This document shows, piece by piece, positions 1 through 10,151 of a stretch of DNA of 42,664 bases (positions within the stretch are counted from its first letter, which is position 1; every line of letters starts with the position of its first letter). The translations under genes and the position numbers were made by a program. The notes under the pieces are model-generated. The model was not told the origin of the DNA. It worked only from the letters and a program-made list of their open reading frames with translations, and ran no database searches. Source of the stretch: Candidatus Omnitrophota bacterium (lineage in GTDB: Bacteria > Omnitrophota > Gorgyraeia > Pluralincolimonadales > Pluralincolimonadaceae); contig CAISWF010000044.1 in NCBI GenBank assembly GCA_903889135.1, positions 1 through 42,664 of the forward strand, written 5' to 3'.

Positions 1-621
1 CTCCACAGACGAAATGCATTTGCCACAATGGTTCAAAGAGTTGCCGGGATTATAATTGGGCCCGACGGCGAATTTTATCTCTTTAAGTTCGGCGGGATTG
101 AAGTTGACGTCTGTCACCATCTTTTTGGCTGTGTCATCCCAATACTGCCCTTTCTTGGGATACGCGGAGAAAGGTATGGTCATTTTCTGCCACTCTTTGG
201 AGGTCTGGCCGTATTTCGGTGTGGCCATCACGCCTACTTCGGTCTTGTTGTGGTCGGTATCATCGGAATCGACCAATAATACCTCAAAATTCTCTCCGGC
301 CTCGGTGCCCTTGACCCAGAACTCGACCGCGGGTTTATTTAGCTTCGTCAGGTCAACCAGGGGGACCAGGGGGTTGCGCCCAACGACCGCTCCCGACCAT
401 TGCGCGCAATTCAAGACCGCCTTCAGGCACGCCTCGCCTGAGTGGGCGCCCTCCTTCACTATCTCGAAAGTCGTCCCGGCGCCGTAGGAATACATATACT
501 GCCCTTTGGAGTCATCGATGGCGTCCGTAAAAAAATCCGTTGATGCGGCGCGCGCGAAACCGGCCGAGCAGATCAGTACCAAACCGAACAAAAATACCGC
601 GACAAGCACCGTCCTGTTCAT
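1..621 (-). CDS. Secreted protein, carbohydrate-binding-like domain (partial, C-terminus outside window)
   Basis: This reading frame is open from an ATG at 619-621 to the window edge (207 codons, no stop), so only the N-terminal part is visible. Residues 1 to about 26 form a signal peptide: a short basic start, a hydrophobic core, and an Ala-Arg-Ala-Ala cleavage region. The mature part is rich in Asp, Lys, Trp and Tyr and has the look of a beta-sandwich of the galactose-binding/CBM type (phrases such as VEFWVKGTEAGENFEVLLVD). The fold is inferred from style, not from a motif. A near-perfect AGGAGG lies 7 bases before the ATG and a strong promoter lies upstream, so the start is well supported. 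The gene is divergent from the pilin. It could be a surface or sugar-binding protein; the exact function is unknown. Confidence 0.75.
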   Translation of the reverse strand, partial: MNRTVLVAVFLFGLVLICSAGFARAASTDFFTDAIDDSKGQYMYSYGAGTTFEIVKEGAHSGEACLKAVLNCAQWSGAVVGRNPLVPLVDLTKLNKPAVEFWVKGTEAGENFEVLLVDSDDTDHNKTEVGVMATPKYGQTSKEWQKMTIPFSAYPKKGQYWDDTAKKMVTDVNFNPAELKEIKFAVGPNYNPGNSLNHCGKCISSVE

Positions 622-648
622 TTTATTCCCTCCTGTAGATATGGATAA

Positions 649-677
649 ATTATACCCCTGCTGAAACCTTTATTCAA
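649..677 (-). promoter_or_regulatory. sigma70-type promoter for the secreted protein
   Basis: Read on the minus strand, the -35 TTGAAT (677-672) and -10 TATAAT (654-649) are separated by 17 bases. The start codon is about 28 bases downstream of the -10. The spacing and perfect -10 make this a good candidate; it is unproven without transcript data. Confidence 0.7.
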
Positions 678-693
678 TAGAGAAGGTTATTCT

Positions 694-721
694 TTGACAC
701 GTTTTACTTTTATGTTATACT
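694..721 (+). promoter_or_regulatory. sigma70-type promoter for the pilin gene
   Basis: A perfect TTGACA (694-699) and TATACT (716-721) are separated by 16 bases. Transcription would start near 728, giving a leader of about 37 bases that ends in AGGAGG before the pilin ATG. It is divergent from the promoter at 649-677, and the two -35 boxes are only 16 bases apart. A strong consensus fits an abundant structural protein. Confidence 0.75.
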
Positions 722-764
722 ACCATCATAAGATGCTGAAAGTCCTAATATAGGAGGAACAGGC

Positions 765-1196
765 ATGAGAACACTAGTGGGAAGAAAGGGTTTCACGCTC
801 GTTGAGATCATGATCGTAGTCGCGATCATAGCTCTCTTAGCAGCCATAGCGATACCTAACTTACTGCGCGCAAGACTCAACGCGAACGAAGCGGCAGCTA
901 TATCCGCGCTTCGTACTACCAGTACCGCATGCGAGAGTTTCAGGGCCGTGCAGAGCCCGGTAACATATCCGGCGAACCTGGCTGCGCTGTCCGGCGCTGT
1001 TCCTCCGTACATCGATGCCACATTGGGAGGTGGTACGAAGCAGGGCTACAAGTTTACGTATGCGCTGGTAAACGCGAACCAGTACACCTGCACGGCTGCG
1101 CCTGTAACGGCGAACGTTACCGGCACGAGGACATTCTTCGTTGATGAGTCAGGCGTAATAAGATTGACTAACGCCGCGGGCAATCCGATCGAATAA
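765..1196 (+). CDS. Type IV pilin / pseudopilin
   Basis: This 143-residue protein has a class III (prepilin) signal. A nine-residue basic leader ends in Gly9, cleavage precedes Phe10, the mature fifth residue is the conserved Glu14, and a hydrophobic helix follows (residues 12-34). A prepilin peptidase would process it, and it would then polymerise into a pilus or secretion pseudopilus. The globular part holds two cysteines (Cys56 and Cys109) that could form a disulfide. The start is fixed by AGGAGG 7 bases before the ATG. The gene is monocistronic, with its own promoter and terminator, which fits a major pilin more than a minor assembly component. No assembly ATPase or peptidase gene lies in the window, so pilus versus pseudopilus cannot be decided. 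Confidence 0.9.
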   Translation: MRTLVGRKGFTLVEIMIVVAIIALLAAIAIPNLLRARLNANEAAAISALRTTSTACESFRAVQSPVTYPANLAALSGAVPPYIDATLGGGTKQGYKFTYALVNANQYTCTAAPVTANVTGTRTFFVDESGVIRLTNAAGNPIE

Positions 1197-1218
1197 TACT
1201 AAGGGCGTAGATCTTTAG

Positions 1219-1252
1219 AAAAAGGCGAAGACTTAAATCTTCGCCTTTTTTA
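1219..1252. terminator. Bidirectional intrinsic terminator
   Basis: A 12-base-pair stem (1220-1231 with 1238-1249) encloses a six-base loop. A T run follows on the plus strand, and an A-rich 5' flank gives a T run on the minus strand. It sits between the convergent ends of the pilin gene and hydE, so it can stop transcription from both sides. Confidence 0.85.
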
Positions 1253-1270
1253 TTAATGAAGCGCCTCTAA

Positions 1271-2251
1271 TCAGGCGATGGTGCGGCCTATCGAGGCGGC
1301 GATGGATCCCATGCACGGGGCGCAGGCGCCGGTCGATTCGCTGATGCATCTTTTATTGGGGTAGATCTCGTATAATTTTTTGTAAGGCGCGGGCGTGAAG
1401 TTCGGCATGAGGACATTAGCTCCGGCCTTCAGCCCCTCTACCCTGAAATCTTTTCCCAGACTGCCGAGGGCGGTGGTCGCCGGGAGGTTCGCCCTTTTCG
1501 TGACTATGCGGGTGAGCGCGAGGGTTTTAAGGACTAAATTGACATCTCCGGCCTGCTTGCCCGCGAGCGGCGTTTTCCCGTGCGGGATGAACGGCCCGAT
1601 GCCTATCATGTCGAAATCCCATTCTTTGAAGAATAATATGTCGTTGGCGATGGAACGCAAAGTCTGGCCGGGGAGACCGACCATTATGCCTGAGCCGGTC
1701 TCGTAACCCAGGCCTTTCAGGTCGCGCAGGCAGCGCAGGCGGTTCTCAAAATCCATGCCGTAGTGCAGGGAATTGTAAAGCTTTTTGTCGGACGTCTCGA
1801 TCTTGAGTAGATACCTGTCCGCGCCCGCGTCCTTCCATAATTTATAATCTTCGCGCGGCCTCTCCCCCACCGAAAGGGTCACCGCGATTTCATATCTTGA
1901 TTTTATATCTTTGATGAGGCCGGCAAGCCACTCGGGCCTCAGCATGGGATTCTCGCCCGACTGCAGGACGACAGTCTTTATATCTGCGGCGGCGATCTGC
2001 GAGACGCTGTCGAGTATCTCTTCTTTTGTCAGGCGGTATCTTTCGAGAGACCTGTTCGTCGCGTTGAGCCCGCAATAGTAACAATATTTTCCACAATAAT
2101 TTGAGAACTCGATAAGCCCGCGCAGGAGGATCGCGTCGCCGACATATTTACGGCGGACTTTATCTGCCTGTTCATAAAGCTCGAGGAGCGACTTCTCGTC
2201 TTCGAGCGAAAGAAGCCGTTCGAGCTCTTTTGCGTCATACATATTCATCAC
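1271..2251 (-). CDS. hydE: [FeFe]-hydrogenase maturase HydE, radical SAM enzyme
   Basis: HydE is a cytosolic radical SAM enzyme needed to build the diiron H-cluster of [FeFe]-hydrogenase. The protein (up to 326 residues) carries the radical SAM motif CGKYCYYC (C-x3-C-x2-C). Near the C-terminus is the accessory cluster pattern C-x7-C-x2-C (CISESTGACAPC) seen in many HydE proteins. Length is slightly under the family norm of about 345. GTG (2251), ATG (2248) and ATG (2242) are all possible starts, and no clear ribosome-binding site decides between them. The gene overlaps hydG by 17 bases and is the last of the hydrogenase operon, ahead of the bidirectional terminator. The family and context agree fully. 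Confidence 0.95.
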   Translation of the reverse strand: MMNMYDAKELERLLSLEDEKSLLELYEQADKVRRKYVGDAILLRGLIEFSNYCGKYCYYCGLNATNRSLERYRLTKEEILDSVSQIAAADIKTVVLQSGENPMLRPEWLAGLIKDIKSRYEIAVTLSVGERPREDYKLWKDAGADRYLLKIETSDKKLYNSLHYGMDFENRLRCLRDLKGLGYETGSGIMVGLPGQTLRSIANDILFFKEWDFDMIGIGPFIPHGKTPLAGKQAGDVNLVLKTLALTRIVTKRANLPATTALGSLGKDFRVEGLKAGANVLMPNFTPAPYKKLYEIYPNKRCISESTGACAPCMGSIAASIGRTIA

Positions 2252-3617
2252 GCATGCCCGCGTCTACAGCTGAGAATAATTTTGAGATCTGGGCGCGGGA
2301 TTTTTCGTCGAGTTTCGCGGTCTCGCGCTCGATAAGTTCGTAGCCCGTCTCTTTTATTTTGGGTGAGGCGAAGTCGGCGAGATATTCCTTGAACGTCACG
2401 AGCGCGTTGACGCTGCACATGCCTTTTATGAGGCCGGGCTTTGCCAGGCTCATGAAACTCTCCCCTGTCCTCTCCCTGCGGTAGCAGGCGGCGCAGAAGC
2501 TAGGGATATAATTTTTCTCGATGAGCATGCCGACGAGCTCTTCAAGGCTGCGCTTATCGCTCGTGGTGAACTGGCCGTCCCATTTTTCGCTGTCGGAATA
2601 TCCGCCCGGCGAGGTCTTCGACTCGGCACTTATCTGCGAAATGCCCAAACTAATGACCTCATCCCTCATCTCTGCCGTCTCCCTTGTCGTAAGTATCATC
2701 CCGGTATACGGGACAGACAGACGGATGACAGCGACGAGTTTTTTGAAATCGTCATCCGATACCTGATATGGGGGATGGAGTGAAAACTCTGACCCCACCG
2801 CCGGCTCGATGCGCGGAACCGATATCGTGTGCGGGCCGACGTTGAATTTCTTCTCGAGGTGCTCGATGTGCATCATCATCGCCAGCGTCTCGAACCTGTA
2901 ATCGTAAAGCCCGTAAAGCGGCCCTATGCCGACGTCGTCTATCCCGGCCGAAAAGGCGCGGTCTATGGCATCGAGACGGTTGTCAGGATCGCTCTTCGGC
3001 CCCTTAAGGTGGCATTTCCTGTATGTATCGTCGTGGTATGTCTCCTGGAACAGCTGGAATGTGCCGATGTTCGAGGCCTTAAGTTTCTTGAAATCTTCTA
3101 CCGACAGGGGCGCGCAGTTAATATTCACCCTCTTTATGTAGTGCTGGCCGACGCGCGCTGAATACGCGGCCTCGACCGCCTCCGCATAATATTCGATGGC
3201 GGATTTGCCCGGGACGCCCGATTCACCCGCTACGACGAGGATGCGCTTGTGCCCTCTTTTAAGCAGCCACTCGACTTGCTCGCGGATCTCGGCGGCGTTG
3301 AGGTATTTCCTTTTTAATCCGGCATTGCCGGACTGGAACGCGCAATAGACGCATTCGTTCGCGCAGAAATTCGAGATGTAAAGCGGCGCGAATAGGACAA
3401 CGCGGTTGCCGTAGATGGCGTTCTTGACGTATGCCGCCGCCTCGAAGATCTTTTTTACCAGGCGCGGATCATTGACCGCGAGGAGCGCGGCCGTCTCTTC
3501 GATGGCGAGGCGCTTGAGCGAGCGCGATTTGTTTAAAATCGGGACGATTTTATCCTCGCCGGCCTTTCCGGCGTTGTTGAGCAGGTCCTGTATCTTGTTT
3601 TCGTCGATATGCTTCAT
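2235..3617 (-). CDS. hydG: [FeFe]-hydrogenase maturase HydG, tyrosine lyase
   Basis: HydG is a radical SAM tyrosine lyase that makes the CO and CN- ligands of the H-cluster. The 460-residue protein has the expected length. The N-terminal radical SAM motif is CANECVYC (C-x3-C-x2-C). The C-terminal auxiliary cluster motif C-x2-C-x22-C is exactly present (CAAC, 22 residues, then Cys), which separates HydG from ThiH and HydE. Both clusters therefore appear intact. The start ATG overlaps the end of hydF by 4 bases (ATGA type), which implies translational coupling, and the 3' end overlaps hydE. Confidence 0.97.
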   Translation of the reverse strand: MKHIDENKIQDLLNNAGKAGEDKIVPILNKSRSLKRLAIEETAALLAVNDPRLVKKIFEAAAYVKNAIYGNRVVLFAPLYISNFCANECVYCAFQSGNAGLKRKYLNAAEIREQVEWLLKRGHKRILVVAGESGVPGKSAIEYYAEAVEAAYSARVGQHYIKRVNINCAPLSVEDFKKLKASNIGTFQLFQETYHDDTYRKCHLKGPKSDPDNRLDAIDRAFSAGIDDVGIGPLYGLYDYRFETLAMMMHIEHLEKKFNVGPHTISVPRIEPAVGSEFSLHPPYQVSDDDFKKLVAVIRLSVPYTGMILTTRETAEMRDEVISLGISQISAESKTSPGGYSDSEKWDGQFTTSDKRSLEELVGMLIEKNYIPSFCAACYRRERTGESFMSLAKPGLIKGMCSVNALVTFKEYLADFASPKIKETGYELIERETAKLDEKSRAQISKLFSAVDAGMRDEYV

Positions 3618-4850
3618 CTCTTCTCCTTTTTCGAACCTCTTTCAAAAGCGTCAAGGGCCGCCGGGAACGGCGAGAGCACCCTTTTTATCACGCCCTGCGA
3701 CACGGATATTGCGAGCCCGTAATTTGTTATCGGCACGCCCGCTTCTTTTGCCTTTCCTACGCGGCTTAGCATCTCGCGGCGCGTTATCATGCAGCCGCCG
3801 CAATGTATCACCAGTTTATATTCTTTTAAATTATCCGGGTAATCGCGGCCCGAAGAGATATCTATCGTCAGGTCTCCCCCGACGTATTGCCTGAGCCAGC
3901 GCGGGATCTTCACGCGGCCGATGTCGTCTTCTATCGCGTGATGGCTGCACGCCTCGGCGATCAATACCTTATCGCCGGGTTGCAGAGATCCGATCACTGC
4001 CGCGCCTTTTGCCGCCTCAACTAGATCGCCCTTATACCTGGCAAATAAGATCGAGAATGTTGTGCATTTCACGGACGGCGGCGTATCCGCGACCATCTTT
4101 AATACGACCTGCGAATCGCAGACTACGATATCCGGCGGCGACTTCAGTTTGGCGAGCGCGGACGAGTATTCCCTCTCTTTCACGACGAGCGCGGACGAAT
4201 CGTTATCGAGCGCGTCGCGTATCGTCTGGACTTGCGGCAAAATTAGGCGCCCCTTCGGCGCCTGTAGGTCTATCGGGACGATGAGCACGGCTAGGCCGCC
4301 GGCTGGGAGCAAGTCGCCGATAAGCGCGGGAGGATTAAAGAAATCTTCAGGGCAGGCCTCGAGCAGGTATTTCTTAAACTCGCTTATGCTCTTATCCCTA
4401 TCCTTGCCGTTTACGCTCGAACAAAGGATTACCCTGTTTATCTTTTTTATAATATTATTTACGAAGGCGGCGGCCGGCATTCCGAGGTCTATTTTATTTA
4501 TAGCCGCGATCACGGGTATCTTATGTTTCTCCGCCTCAGATAAAACCGCGTCCTCATAATCCGTCCATATCCCCGGTTCAACAACGAGGACCGCCACATC
4601 CGAACGGTCGAAGATCTTATTCGTTTTATTGAGACGCGCCGGGGCTAGCTCGGACTTATCATCGAGGCCCGCTGTATCGAGGAAGACGACCGGCCCTACC
4701 GGCAAGATCTCCATCGATTTCTCTACTACATCCGTCGTAGTGCCGGCGACCGGCGAGGTTATCGCCACGTCCTGCCCGGCTATCATATTAAGGAAACTCG
4801 ATTTGCCGACGTTCGTCCGGCCGAAGATCCCTATCTGCAACCTTAACGAT

Positions 4851-4867
<17 letters not shown>
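3614..4867 (-). CDS. hydF: [FeFe]-hydrogenase maturation GTPase HydF
   Basis: HydF is the GTPase scaffold that receives the diiron precursor and passes it to the hydrogenase. The 417-residue protein starts with a GTPase domain showing G1 (GRTNVGKS), G3 (DTAGLDD) and G4 (NKID). The C-terminal Fe-S signature C-x-H-x45-H-C-x2-C is present (ACSHH and HCGGC) and falls within the family spacing of 44-53. The gene overlaps aspA by 17 bases and hydG by 4, so it is embedded in one co-translated run of maturation genes. No anomalies were seen. Confidence 0.97.
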
Positions 4868-6251
<1,384 letters not shown>

Positions 6252-6503
6252 TTATTTCCCTTTGCTCAAAGCGGATTTCACCGAAACGCCGGGTATCAGC
6301 CCCAGCCTTCCGGTCAGCGCGCCGACATCATCGGTCGTAGCGTCGACGATGAGCGTTATTATCGAGCAATTCCTTTCTTTGTACGGGATGCCCATCCGCC
6401 CCTGGATGATATTCCCGAACTCGGACAGGATCTTATTGACCTCTCCCGCCTGCTTGTTCCTGTCCGTCACTATTATCCCCATAAACCCCAGTCTCTTGTT
6501 CAT
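6252..6503 (-). CDS. TM1266-family iron-only hydrogenase system regulator (ACT-like)
   Basis: This protein of about 83 residues belongs by sequence to the small ACT-like family found beside HydEFG genes and annotated as a putative iron-only hydrogenase regulator. The ligand and target are unknown. Visible family phrases are LGFMGIIVTDRN and RMGIPYKERN. An in-frame GTG at 6509 directly abuts the AGGAGG and is too close, whereas ATG at 6503 lies five bases after it, so I use 6503. It is the first gene after the attenuator and the head of the maturation half of the operon, which suits a role in setting maturation gene output. Confidence 0.85.
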   Translation of the reverse strand: MNKRLGFMGIIVTDRNKQAGEVNKILSEFGNIIQGRMGIPYKERNCSIITLIVDATTDDVGALTGRLGLIPGVSVKSALSKGK

Positions 6504-6518
6504 TTCCACCTCCTAAAT

Positions 6519-6549
6519 AAAAAAAGCCCGGCGTGAGCCAAGCCGGGCT
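6519..6549 (-). terminator. Intrinsic terminator within the hydrogenase operon
   Basis: On the minus strand an 8-base-pair GC-rich stem (6549-6542 with 6532-6525) encloses a nine-base loop and is followed by seven T (6525-6519). It lies after the hydrogenase catalytic gene and only about 15 bases ahead of the regulator start. It would cut the maturation genes off from the promoter at 11071 unless it is overridden. Confidence 0.85.
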
Positions 6550-6600
6550 AAATTTACCGCTTTCAGCCCCTTGGCTTCAGAGTCGCCTCTTTACCGCAGG
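6519..6600 (-). promoter_or_regulatory. Putative attenuator / riboswitch-like leader between hydrogenase and maturase genes
   Basis: Upstream of the terminator, bases 6576-6565 can pair with 6549-6545 and 6542-6536. That makes 12 base pairs with a two-base bulge, which consumes the whole 5' arm of the terminator. The two folds are mutually exclusive, which is the hallmark of an attenuator. Further upstream a short AGAG/CTCT stem and two copies of GCGGTAAA (6597-6590 and 6560-6553) flank the switching arm. I do not recognise a known riboswitch class in the upstream part. A protein-bound or translation-independent antiterminator is equally possible. Confidence 0.6.
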
Positions 6601-6616
6601 TATTTAATAGAACACC

Positions 6617-6630
6617 CCCGCTGAGGCGGG
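6617..6630 (-). other. Short hairpin after the hydrogenase catalytic gene
   Basis: CCCGC and GCGGG arms (five pairs, four-base loop) lie seven bases after the hydA-type stop codon. No T run follows, so it is not a classic terminator. It may protect the 3' end of the upstream message or form part of the leader described at 6519-6600. Confidence 0.5.
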
Positions 6631-6636
6631 ACTGCG

Positions 6637-8388
6637 CTACCTCTTGTAGATGGGACGTCCTTTATATGTCGTGTGGAGAAGTTTTTCGGATTTTTCGCTC
6701 AACGGCTTCTCCAAAAATTCCTTGTATAACCTCTTTATATACGGGTTCTGGTGCGAGCACCGGACCGCTTTAGTCTTGTCGTCTTCATACAGCGCCTGTG
6801 ACCTGAGCGTCCTGACCTCGTCGGTCACCATGTACGGCTGGCCGCCGCCTCCGACGCAGCCGCCCGGGCACGCCATTACTTCGATGAAATGATAGGGCAA
6901 TTCTTTGCCCGCTTTCTTCGCTTCCCTTACTTTGTTCAAAACATATTCGACGTTCGCCATGCCGTGCGCGACCGCGACCCGGACTTTTTTTCCGCCGACT
7001 TCGATCTCACCCTCTTTGACCCTCTTCAGGCCCCTGACGACATCGAGGTCGACTTTCTTCAACTCTTCGCCGGTTATGAAATAATTCGCGGTCCTTAACG
7101 CGGCTTCCATGACGCCGCCGGTCGAGCCGAAGATGACGCCAGCGCCGGCGTATTCGCCGAGTATCGTATCCGATTCTTCATCGGGAAGGTTCATGAAATC
7201 TATGCCCGCCTGTTTGATCATCAGCGCGAGCTCCCTTGTCGTCATGACGATATCTATATCCTGGTAACCTGAGGCGGACATCTCGTCGCTCCTGGTTATC
7301 TCGTATTTCTTGGCGGTGCAGGGCATTACCGAGACCATGACTATCTTCGAAGGGTCGATGTTGTTCTTCTGCGCGTAATAGGTCTTCGAGAGGACGCCCA
7401 ATATCTCGTGCGGCGATTTGCAGGATGAGAAATGGTCTATCATGTCGGTGTGGAACTTCTCCATGAAATCCACCCACGACGGGCAGCAGGTCGTGATCAA
7501 AGGAAGCGGCTTCGTGCCTTTTACGAACCTCTGCTCGAACTCGCTCGCCTCTTCCATTATGGTGACATCGGCCGCGAAGCTCGTATCGAATACAGCCTTG
7601 AAACCGAGCCGCCTCAACAGGGCGTATAATTTCCCGGTGAAATTCTTTCCCGCGACCCCGAACGCCTCGCCTATGGAGGCCCTGACAGCCGGGGCGATCT
7701 GCACTACGCAATACTTATCGGCATTCTCGAGCGCCTTCCAGACCTTCGGCACGTCGAAGTATTCGACGATAGCGCCGGTCGGGCAATGCGCCGAGCACTG
7801 GCCGCACTTTATGCACGGCGACTCGGCCAGCGTTATGTCACCGGCCGGGGAGAACCTCGTCTTTATGCCGCGCTGGAGGAACGAGAGCGCCCATACGTCC
7901 TGCATCTCCTGGCAGACATAGATGCACCTGCCGCACAAGATGCATTTTTCCGGCTCGAGGACGACGGCCTTAGTCGAGTCATCCATCGGAAGGTCGCGCT
8001 TTATCTTCGGGAAATATTCCTCGGAGATACCGAAGTCCGCGACTATCTTCTGGAGCTCGCAGTTATTGTTGCGGCCGCAGATGAGGCAGTCGTTGGGGTG
8101 GTTCGAAAGTATCAGTTCAAGGACGCTCCTCCTTATCGCGACTATCTCGGGATCGTGGGTCGTTATCTCCATCCCCTCTTCCATAGGGGTGCAGCAGGCC
8201 CTGAGCATCTTGTTGGAGCCCTTCGCCTTGACCACGCAGATGCCGCACGACGCGGACGGCGGAAGGTCGGGATGCTTGCAAAGCGTCGGTATCTTTATCT
8301 GGACGCTTTTGGCCGCCTCGAGTATCGTCGTCCCCTCGGGAACCTTGATGAATATGTCGTTTATCTTCGCCTGTATGGATTTTGCCAT
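6637..8388 (-). CDS. hydA: [FeFe]-hydrogenase catalytic subunit (HndD/HydA type)
   Basis: This cytosolic enzyme interconverts protons and H2 at the H-cluster. The 583-residue protein has, in order, an N-terminal [2Fe-2S] domain (CKHPDLPPSASCGIC), a His-Cys3 [4Fe-4S] motif (HPNDCLICGRNNNC), and two ferredoxin clusters (CILCGRCIYVC, CIKCGQCSAHC). The three H-cluster motifs follow: TTCCPSW (L1), MPCTAKKYE (L2) and ACPGGCVGGGGQP (L3). Length and layout match HndD of Desulfovibrio (about 585 residues) better than the longer Thermotoga HydA. All ligand cysteines are present, so an active enzyme is expected. Its neighbours are its diaphorase partners upstream and maturases downstream. Whether it bifurcates electrons between NAD(P)H and ferredoxin cannot be read from sequence. 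Confidence 0.97.
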   Translation of the reverse strand: MAKSIQAKINDIFIKVPEGTTILEAAKSVQIKIPTLCKHPDLPPSASCGICVVKAKGSNKMLRACCTPMEEGMEITTHDPEIVAIRRSVLELILSNHPNDCLICGRNNNCELQKIVADFGISEEYFPKIKRDLPMDDSTKAVVLEPEKCILCGRCIYVCQEMQDVWALSFLQRGIKTRFSPAGDITLAESPCIKCGQCSAHCPTGAIVEYFDVPKVWKALENADKYCVVQIAPAVRASIGEAFGVAGKNFTGKLYALLRRLGFKAVFDTSFAADVTIMEEASEFEQRFVKGTKPLPLITTCCPSWVDFMEKFHTDMIDHFSSCKSPHEILGVLSKTYYAQKNNIDPSKIVMVSVMPCTAKKYEITRSDEMSASGYQDIDIVMTTRELALMIKQAGIDFMNLPDEESDTILGEYAGAGVIFGSTGGVMEAALRTANYFITGEELKKVDLDVVRGLKRVKEGEIEVGGKKVRVAVAHGMANVEYVLNKVREAKKAGKELPYHFIEVMACPGGCVGGGGQPYMVTDEVRTLRSQALYEDDKTKAVRCSHQNPYIKRLYKEFLEKPLSEKSEKLLHTTYKGRPIYKR

Positions 8389-8390
8389 TT

Positions 8391-10151
8391 TTATTCCTTT
8401 GATACCGCTTTGAACTTGCAGACCTCAAAACATTTACCGCAACGTACGCATTTGTTCATGTCTATGACGTAGCCGTCATCTTTGTTGCCGGTTATCGCCT
8501 TCGCCTCGCAGTTCATCATGCAAACCGAGCACTTCTTGCATTTCTCCGGGATTATCTTATAGCTTAAGAGGTTGCGGCATTTCTTCGACGGGCATTTTTT
8601 ATTGATGATATGGACTTCATACTCGTCCTGGTAATACCTAAGTGTTGAGACGACCGGGTTAGGCGCGGTCTGTCCGAGGCCGCAGAGCGCGGCCTTTTGC
8701 ATCGCCTGCGAAATCCTCCGTAAATTATCGAGATCAGTCAATTCCCCCAGGCCTTCCGTGATCTTGCTCAAGGTGTTGAGCATCTGGGCGGTGCCGATCC
8801 TGCACGGAGAGCATTTTCCGCACGACTCCTCAAAGCAGAACCTCTGGTAGAACCTCGCGATATCTACCATGCAGTCGTCCTCATCCATGACTATCATGCC
8901 GCCCGAACCCATTATCGAGCCCAGCTTCTGGAGGTTCTCGTAATCTACCGGCGTATCAAGAAAATCCTTGGGTATGACGCCGCCGGACGGGCCGCCTGTC
9001 TGTATCGCCTTGATCGCCTTGTTATTGAATATGCCGCCGCCAATATCATATACTATCTCGCGGATCGTCGTGCCCATGGGGACCTCGACGAGCCCGGAAT
9101 TTTTTATCTTGCCTGTGAGCGCGAAGACTTTTGTGCCTTTCGATGTCGCCGTGCCGACGCGCGCGAACACATCTCCCCCTTTAAGTATGATATAAGGCAC
9201 GTTGGCGAGGGTCTCGACGTTATTTATTACCGTCGGGCTGCCCCAGAGGCCCTTTACCGAAGGATACGGCGGGCGCGGATGAGGCGTTCCTCTCCTGCCC
9301 TCGATGGAGGCGATAAGCGCCGTCTCTTCGCCGCAGACGAAAGCGCCTGCACCTAATCTTATCTCGAGGTCGAAATTAAAATTGCTTCCCAATATGTTAT
9401 TGCCCAGCAACCCGCGCTCGTAACAACGGTCGATGGCGTTCTGGATCCTGTCGACGGCGAGCGGGTATTCGGCCCTTATGTAAAAATATCCTTTTGTGGC
9501 TCCGATGGAAAAACCGGCTATCATCATGCCCTCGACGACCGAGTACGGGTCGCCCTCGAGCACGCTCCTGTCCATGTAAGCGCCAGGGTCGCCCTCGTCG
9601 CCGTTGCAAATGACGTATTTCTGGTCAGCGGTCATCTGTTTCGCGAAATTCCACTTCATCCACGTCGGGTATCCGGCGCCGCCCCTGCCGCGCAGGCCGC
9701 TCTTCTTTATCTCGTCTATGACTTTTTCCTGGGTCTTTAATTCAAAAAGGACTTTCTTTAGCGATTGGTAACCGTCCCTTGCAAGATAGTCGTCTATATT
9801 ATCCGGGTCGACAATGCCGCAGTTCCTGAGGACTATCCTTAATTGTTTGGGCTCCTTGCACGTAACGAGGTCCTGGACGGGCTTGCCCCCCTGCGAAGGG
9901 ACTTCGCCTTCTTTTATGGAATCTATGATGCGGTTTATATCCCCGTCTTTGACGTTATAATAAGTCGTATCCGGCAGGACTTTTATCACCACGCCCTGGT
10001 TATAGACGCCGATATCGGCGGCGCGGACAGCCATTACCGAATCCTGCATGCCGCGTTCCCGCAGGCCGTTCAGGAAGGCCGCGTAGACATCCTTCGTCCT
10101 CTCCGGCTGCAATATCCCGGTATCCTTTATATATACAATCTTCCTATCCAT
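8391..10151 (-). CDS. hydB: NAD(P)H-binding flavoprotein subunit of hydrogenase (HndC/HydB, NuoF-like)
   Basis: This diaphorase subunit carries FMN, the NAD(P) site and Fe-S clusters, and connects pyridine nucleotides to the hydrogenase. The 586-residue protein has the FMN/NADH glycine motif [13 protein letters not shown], the NuoF [4Fe-4S] motif [12 protein letters not shown], and two C-terminal ferredoxin motifs ([22 protein letters not shown]). The N-terminal thioredoxin-like [2Fe-2S] domain present in some HydB proteins is supplied here by the separate upstream gene, as in HndABCD. It overlaps that gene by 8 bases and ends 2 bases before hydA, which implies equal expression. Confidence 0.95.
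   Translation of the reverse strand: MDRKIVYIKDTGILQPERTKDVYAAFLNGLRERGMQDSVMAVRAADIGVYNQGVVIKVLPDTTYYNVKDGDINRIIDSIKEGEVPSQGGKPVQDLVTCKEPKQLRIVLRNCGIVDPDNIDDYLARDGYQSLKKVLFELKTQEKVIDEIKKSGLRGRGGAGYPTWMKWNFAKQMTADQKYVICNGDEGDPGAYMDRSVLEGDPYSVVEGMMIAGFSIGATKGYFYIRAEYPLAVDRIQNAIDRCYERGLLGNNILGSNFNFDLEIRLGAGAFVCGEETALIASIEGRRGTPHPRPPYPSVKGLWGSPTVINNVETLANVPYIILKGGDVFARVGTATSKGTKVFALTGKIKNSGLVEVPMGTTIREIVYDIGGGIFNNKAIKAIQTGGPSGGVIPKDFLDTPVDYENLQKLGSIMGSGGMIVMDEDDCMVDIARFYQRFCFEESCGKCSPCRIGTAQMLNTLSKITEGLGELTDLDNLRRISQAMQKAALCGLGQTAPNPVVSTLRYYQDEYEVHIINKKCPSKKCRNLLSYKIIPEKCKKCSVCMMNCEAKAITGNKDDGYVIDMNKCVRCGKCFEVCKFKAVSKE

Noticed and set aside
6561-6600. Hammerhead ribozyme-like CUGA and GAAA spacing in the leader upstream of the TM1266-type gene
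   Set aside because: The conserved CUGANGA core is not met (the GA after the fifth base is missing) and no stem I/III pairing was found; it is better explained as the antiterminator arm.
6519-6600. Assignment to a named riboswitch class (SAM, TPP, cobalamin, c-di-GMP, Moco, preQ1)
   Set aside because: None of the consensus cores that I remember is present; only the terminator/antiterminator logic can be supported.
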